Source: an uncultured Spartobacteria bacterium (GTDB taxonomy: Bacteria; Verrucomicrobiota; Verrucomicrobiia; Chthoniobacterales; UBA6821). From it: a stretch of 35,282 bases of DNA. The notes below the pieces were generated by a model. That model saw nothing but the letters and a program-made list of their open reading frames with translations, was not told the DNA's origin and searched no databases. Made by a program: the position numbers and the translations under genes. The DNA is taken from contig CAIPWR010000112.1 in the NCBI GenBank assembly GCA_903868795.1, positions 1 to 35,282 on the forward strand. The letters are read 5' to 3'. Positions within the stretch are counted from its first letter, which is position 1. Each line of letters begins with the position of its first letter. Shown in pieces: positions 32,708-35,282 of this stretch.

Positions 32708-33987
32708 TGAAGGAAGCCCTCCTCTGGGGTGCCGGCTTTTTGTTCGCCGGGAGTTGCCTCTGGTGGATCATTTTTTCCGTTGTCCTCCCGGCGGGTGAAC
32801 TGTTGGAAGTTCTCAGGAGAATAGCAGATGGGGATTTTAGGCCGGTGATTCTGAGCGGATTGCCAAGGCTCTTCAGGCAGCATGCCGGTGAGTTGCGGGT
32901 CATTGCGGAAACGCTTGCTCGTCAAAAAAGCCTTCTGGCCGAGGAAGAAATCAGCATCTCCGTCATTCTCGAGAGCATGACGGAAGGAGTGGTCATCACC
33001 GGTGAAGATCTGCGTATTCGTTTGGTGAACAAGGCCGCGGTCGCGATGTTCAATCTTCGTGGAGACGTGAAGGGGCTCTTGCTGCCGGAGGTCTTCATGG
33101 GTCATGAACTCCAGGGGGTGGCACAACGTGCGGCTACAACGGGTGAAGTGCAGCGAGGGGAACTGACCCTTGGTATTCCTGGCAGAAGCGAACGCTGCCA
33201 TCTCGTGGTGACTGCCGCCACGCTTAATGCCCCCGACCTAGAGTCTTCAGGTGGATGCCTCATGGTGTTACATGACGTCACAAGGCTTCGAGAATTGGAG
33301 TCGGTGAGGAGGGAATTCGTGGCCAATGTTTCTCACGAGTTTCGCACGCCTTTATCGATCATTAACGGCTACTTGGAGACGCTTCAAGAGGGAGGGGTGG
33401 GTCGTGAGATGATGAGAAAGTCAATCACCGTGATGCGCCGGCATGCCGATCGGTTGAACCATTTGATTGAGGATCTTCTCACCATCAGCCGCATGGAGGA
33501 GAAGGGAGGGAGCCTCGAAACCATTCCAACGGATGTGGGGGTGCTCTTGACGAATGTAATTGAGCATTTGGAAAGCGAAGTGAAGGAGCGCGGCGCACGT
33601 GTCAGACTGGAAGTGCCTTCAGGCCTCCCTGCGATCAATGTAGACGGATACAGGATTGAACAAGCCTTCTCAAATCTTCTGGTCAATGCGCTTCGACATG
33701 GCGTTTCCCAGGAAGGCGGCGGGGGTGATGTCGTGATCAGCGTCTTGCTTCAGGGGTCCGAAATGGCAATCAGTTTCCGCGATCAAGGCCCTGGCATTCC
33801 ACTCCATGATCAGGAACATATTTTCGAACGTTTTTATCGTGTCGGCGGCGACCGTACCCGACACACCGGAGGCACTGGTCTGGGATTGTCGATTGTGAAA
33901 AATGTGGTCCAAGCCCATGGAGGGCGTGTGGCGCTCTCGAGTCGTCCCGGGGAGGGATCCACTTTTACGATTTTTCTTCCGGTGTAA
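32707..33987 (+). CDS. PhoR-like sensor histidine kinase
   Basis: The 426-aa kinase has a single N-terminal membrane segment (about residues 4-30), a short linker, a PAS-like domain (about 90-195, starting ESMTEGVVITGEDLRIRLVNKAAVAMF), a HisKA dimerisation domain with phospho-acceptor His210 in FVANVSHEFRTPLS, and an ATPase domain with the N box (NLLVNALRHG), G1 (FRDQGPGIP), F box (IFERFYRV) and G2 (GGTGLGLSIVKNV). There is no large extracellular sensing domain. This is the PhoR layout, where the signal comes through partner proteins or the PAS domain. It is co-transcribed with the response regulator. Confidence 0.93.
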   Translation: MKEALLWGAGFLFAGSCLWWIIFSVVLPAGELLEVLRRIADGDFRPVILSGLPRLFRQHAGELRVIAETLARQKSLLAEEEISISVILESMTEGVVITGEDLRIRLVNKAAVAMFNLRGDVKGLLLPEVFMGHELQGVAQRAATTGEVQRGELTLGIPGRSERCHLVVTAATLNAPDLESSGGCLMVLHDVTRLRELESVRREFVANVSHEFRTPLSIINGYLETLQEGGVGREMMRKSITVMRRHADRLNHLIEDLLTISRMEEKGGSLETIPTDVGVLLTNVIEHLESEVKERGARVRLEVPSGLPAINVDGYRIEQAFSNLLVNALRHGVSQEGGGGDVVISVLLQGSEMAISFRDQGPGIPLHDQEHIFERFYRVGGDRTRHTGGTGLGLSIVKNVVQAHGGRVALSSRPGEGSTFTIFLPV

Positions 33988-34005
33988 GGATATACTAATG
34001 ATGAA

Positions 34006-34986
34006 TCACACTATGGGTTGAGCCGTCTCCTCCCGAACTTCCTGCAGGTGCCCTTCGATGATGTCATCGAGTTCCATGAGTGAGGCAACCATCGAGAGGC
34101 TGGCGCGAAGGGGACGGGCCGCTGGCATGCCCCGGGTGTAGGCCATGAGGCGTGACCTCATCCCCTGCATTGCAAAGCGCTCGTTTCCCTTAGAGGCAAC
34201 TTCCTTGGCGCAATGCAGGCGCACGAGTTCCCATTTCTCATGCAGCGATGGAGGCGTGTAGGGGATTCCCTCAAGTGCCGCTTTGACTTCGGTGAAAATC
34301 CAAGGATTGGTCATTGCTGCCCGTCCGATCATGAGTCCCGAGACGCCTGATCTCAGACGATTGGATGCCGTGGCGCCATCGGTGATATCTCCATTGCCAA
34401 TGACCGGAACTGAGACAGTAGAGGCGACGGAGGCGATCACTTCCCAGTCCGCTTCACCCGAGTATCCTTGAGCCTTGGTGCGCCCATGGACAGCGATGCG
34501 ATGGATCCCGGAATCCTCTAGGAGTCGTGCGGTCTGGATGGCGTTGATCGAGTTGGCGTCCCACCCGATACGGATCTTCGCAGTAACAGGAAGTGGAGAG
34601 CAGGCTCGAACGACCGCTTTAGCAACCCTTTCCAGCAGCGGGCAGTCGCGGAGGAGCGAGGAGCCTCCGTTTCGGCAGACCACCTTGGTTGCGGGACACC
34701 CAAAGTTGATGTCGATAAAGTCCGGATTCACCCAGTCGATGACCTGCCGAGCGGCCTCCCCTAATCGATCAGGATCCGCTCCGAAGAGCTGCACCCCCAT
34801 GGGGCGCTCCATCGGCGTGAACTCGACGTATCCTCGAGTGCGCGCATTACGATGCATAATGCCGTCGGCGGAGACAAATTCTGTGGTCAGGATATCAGCC
34901 CCCTTCTCCTTACAGATAGTGCGGAAAATCGAATTCGTGACTCCGGCCATAGGGGCCAGGAAGAGCGGAAGGGAGCCCTTCTCCAT
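34006..34986 (-). CDS. dusB: tRNA-dihydrouridine synthase (DusB-like)
   Basis: The 326-aa flavoenzyme reduces specific uridines in the tRNA D-loop using FMN and NADPH. The barrel starts with LFLAPMAGVTNSIFRTICKEKGADILTTEFVSADG. The catalytic cysteine is Cys97 in DINFGCPATKVV, and the substrate-binding VTAKIRIGWD, HGRTKAQGYSGEADW, VIGNGDI and GLMIGRAAMTNPWIF blocks follow. It is closest to the DusB subfamily by eye. A small gene ends 17 bp upstream on the same strand, so the two may form an operon. It converges on the sensor kinase gene with an 18-bp gap and no terminator. Confidence 0.92.
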   Translation of the reverse strand: MEKGSLPLFLAPMAGVTNSIFRTICKEKGADILTTEFVSADGIMHRNARTRGYVEFTPMERPMGVQLFGADPDRLGEAARQVIDWVNPDFIDINFGCPATKVVCRNGGSSLLRDCPLLERVAKAVVRACSPLPVTAKIRIGWDANSINAIQTARLLEDSGIHRIAVHGRTKAQGYSGEADWEVIASVASTVSVPVIGNGDITDGATASNRLRSGVSGLMIGRAAMTNPWIFTEVKAALEGIPYTPPSLHEKWELVRLHCAKEVASKGNERFAMQGMRSRLMAYTRGMPAARPLRASLSMVASLMELDDIIEGHLQEVREETAQPIV

Positions 34987-35003
34987 AAAAACCCAAGAAT
35001 GAT

Positions 35004-35282
35004 CTATAGCGCTTCCGCCGGAGACGGGAGGGACTCGGGCTCTGCAGTGGCTTCCTGATTGGGAGTTATTACTGGGGCAGAGAGACCCGAAAGCAGCGCC
35101 GAGACCTCCTCTTGGACGGCTACCAGATCCGAGAGGGAGAGATTGGGGTCTGTGATGATGAAAGTTTCACCTGTTCCAGCCCGTTCATAGATCAATGTGC
35201 TTTTGTCAGGTGAAGGTTGAGGTCGGAGAACGCGCTTGCGTTCCAGCATCACGGCAAGGAGATAACGGGTATTTGTGTGAGC
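35004..35282 (-). CDS. 3' part of a small conserved-looking gene, cut by the window edge
   Basis: The reading frame is open from the stop at 35004 to the end of the window, giving at least 92 residues. Possible internal starts are GTG 35252 and ATG 35249, but neither has a good ribosome-binding site, and the upstream residues (TRYLLAVMLERKRVL) read like real protein, so the true start is probably outside. The visible part has a basic segment, a small domain LIYERAGTGETFIITDPNLSLSDLVAVQEEVSALL and a Pro/Glu-rich tail. I recognise no family for certain. It precedes dusB by 17 bp. Confidence 0.6.
   Translation of the reverse strand, partial: AHTNTRYLLAVMLERKRVLRPQPSPDKSTLIYERAGTGETFIITDPNLSLSDLVAVQEEVSALLSGLSAPVITPNQEATAEPESLPSPAEAL

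Overview
The window looks like a chromosomal, largely core-genome segment of a Gram-negative bacterium, most probably a member of Verrucomicrobiota. This is an inference from the mixture of a SecD-SecF fusion, an RRM protein with an RGG/glycine tail, a pseudopilin with the AFTLIELLVV leader, TolB/Pal, a TolC-type outer-membrane channel and several Pro/Ser/Asn-rich exported proteins. GC content looks moderately high, in the middle to upper fifties by eye. I see no rRNA, tRNA, CRISPR array, insertion sequence, integrase or phage gene.

Layout. 1-2.5 kb: a small lipoprotein (-), a non-coding gap with a perfect palindrome, an RRM/glycine-rich RNA-binding protein (+) with a strong terminator, and pabB (-). 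2.5-7.8 kb (+): an exported low-complexity protein, then a likely operon of GT2 glycosyltransferase, DUF309 protein, livM, livG and livF, with no livH or binding protein in view. 7.9-11.6 kb (+): yajC, a secDF fusion and a PfkB-family kinase. 11.65-14.7 kb (+): glgB and a pseudopilin ending in a textbook terminator. 14.7-21.5 kb (+): ilvB, priA and an AsmA-like protein. 21.5-25.5 kb (-): a compact marR-tolC-yfiH-methyltransferase operon with a candidate autoregulatory operator. 25.6-29.9 kb: a lipoprotein (-), divergent from pheA, tolB, pal and a DegT-family aminotransferase (+). 29.9-31.7 kb (-): a seven-helix membrane protein and pfkA. 32.0-34.0 kb (+): a PhoB/PhoR-like two-component pair behind an orphan long hairpin-plus-U-tract. 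34.0-35.28 kb (-): dus and the 3' part of a small gene running off the window.

How the genes fit together. Several themes recur: aromatic and branched-chain amino-acid or folate metabolism (pabB, pheA, ilvB, liv), sugar and glycogen metabolism (glgB, pfkA, PfkB kinase), and envelope biogenesis or transport (yajC-secDF, tolB-pal, AsmA-like, TolC). Apart from the MarR/TolC cassette and the two-component pair, the arrangement looks like ordinary housekeeping blocks.

Most interesting item. The 238-aa membrane protein at 29932-30648 can be aligned by eye with microbial rhodopsins. It keeps the helix-3 Arg-x3-Trp-x4-Pro frame and the helix-7 Asp, but the retinal-binding Lys is Leu (L216) and the Schiff-base counter-ion Asp is Ala (A95). 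If the homology holds, it is a lysine-less, non-retinylidene rhodopsin-fold protein. A perfect 14-bp palindrome lies just upstream of it. Other points worth a second look are a prephenate dehydratase with an altered TRF motif and altered ACT-domain motifs, an orphan terminator or small RNA before the two-component pair, and a TolC with a long repeat-bearing N-terminal extension.
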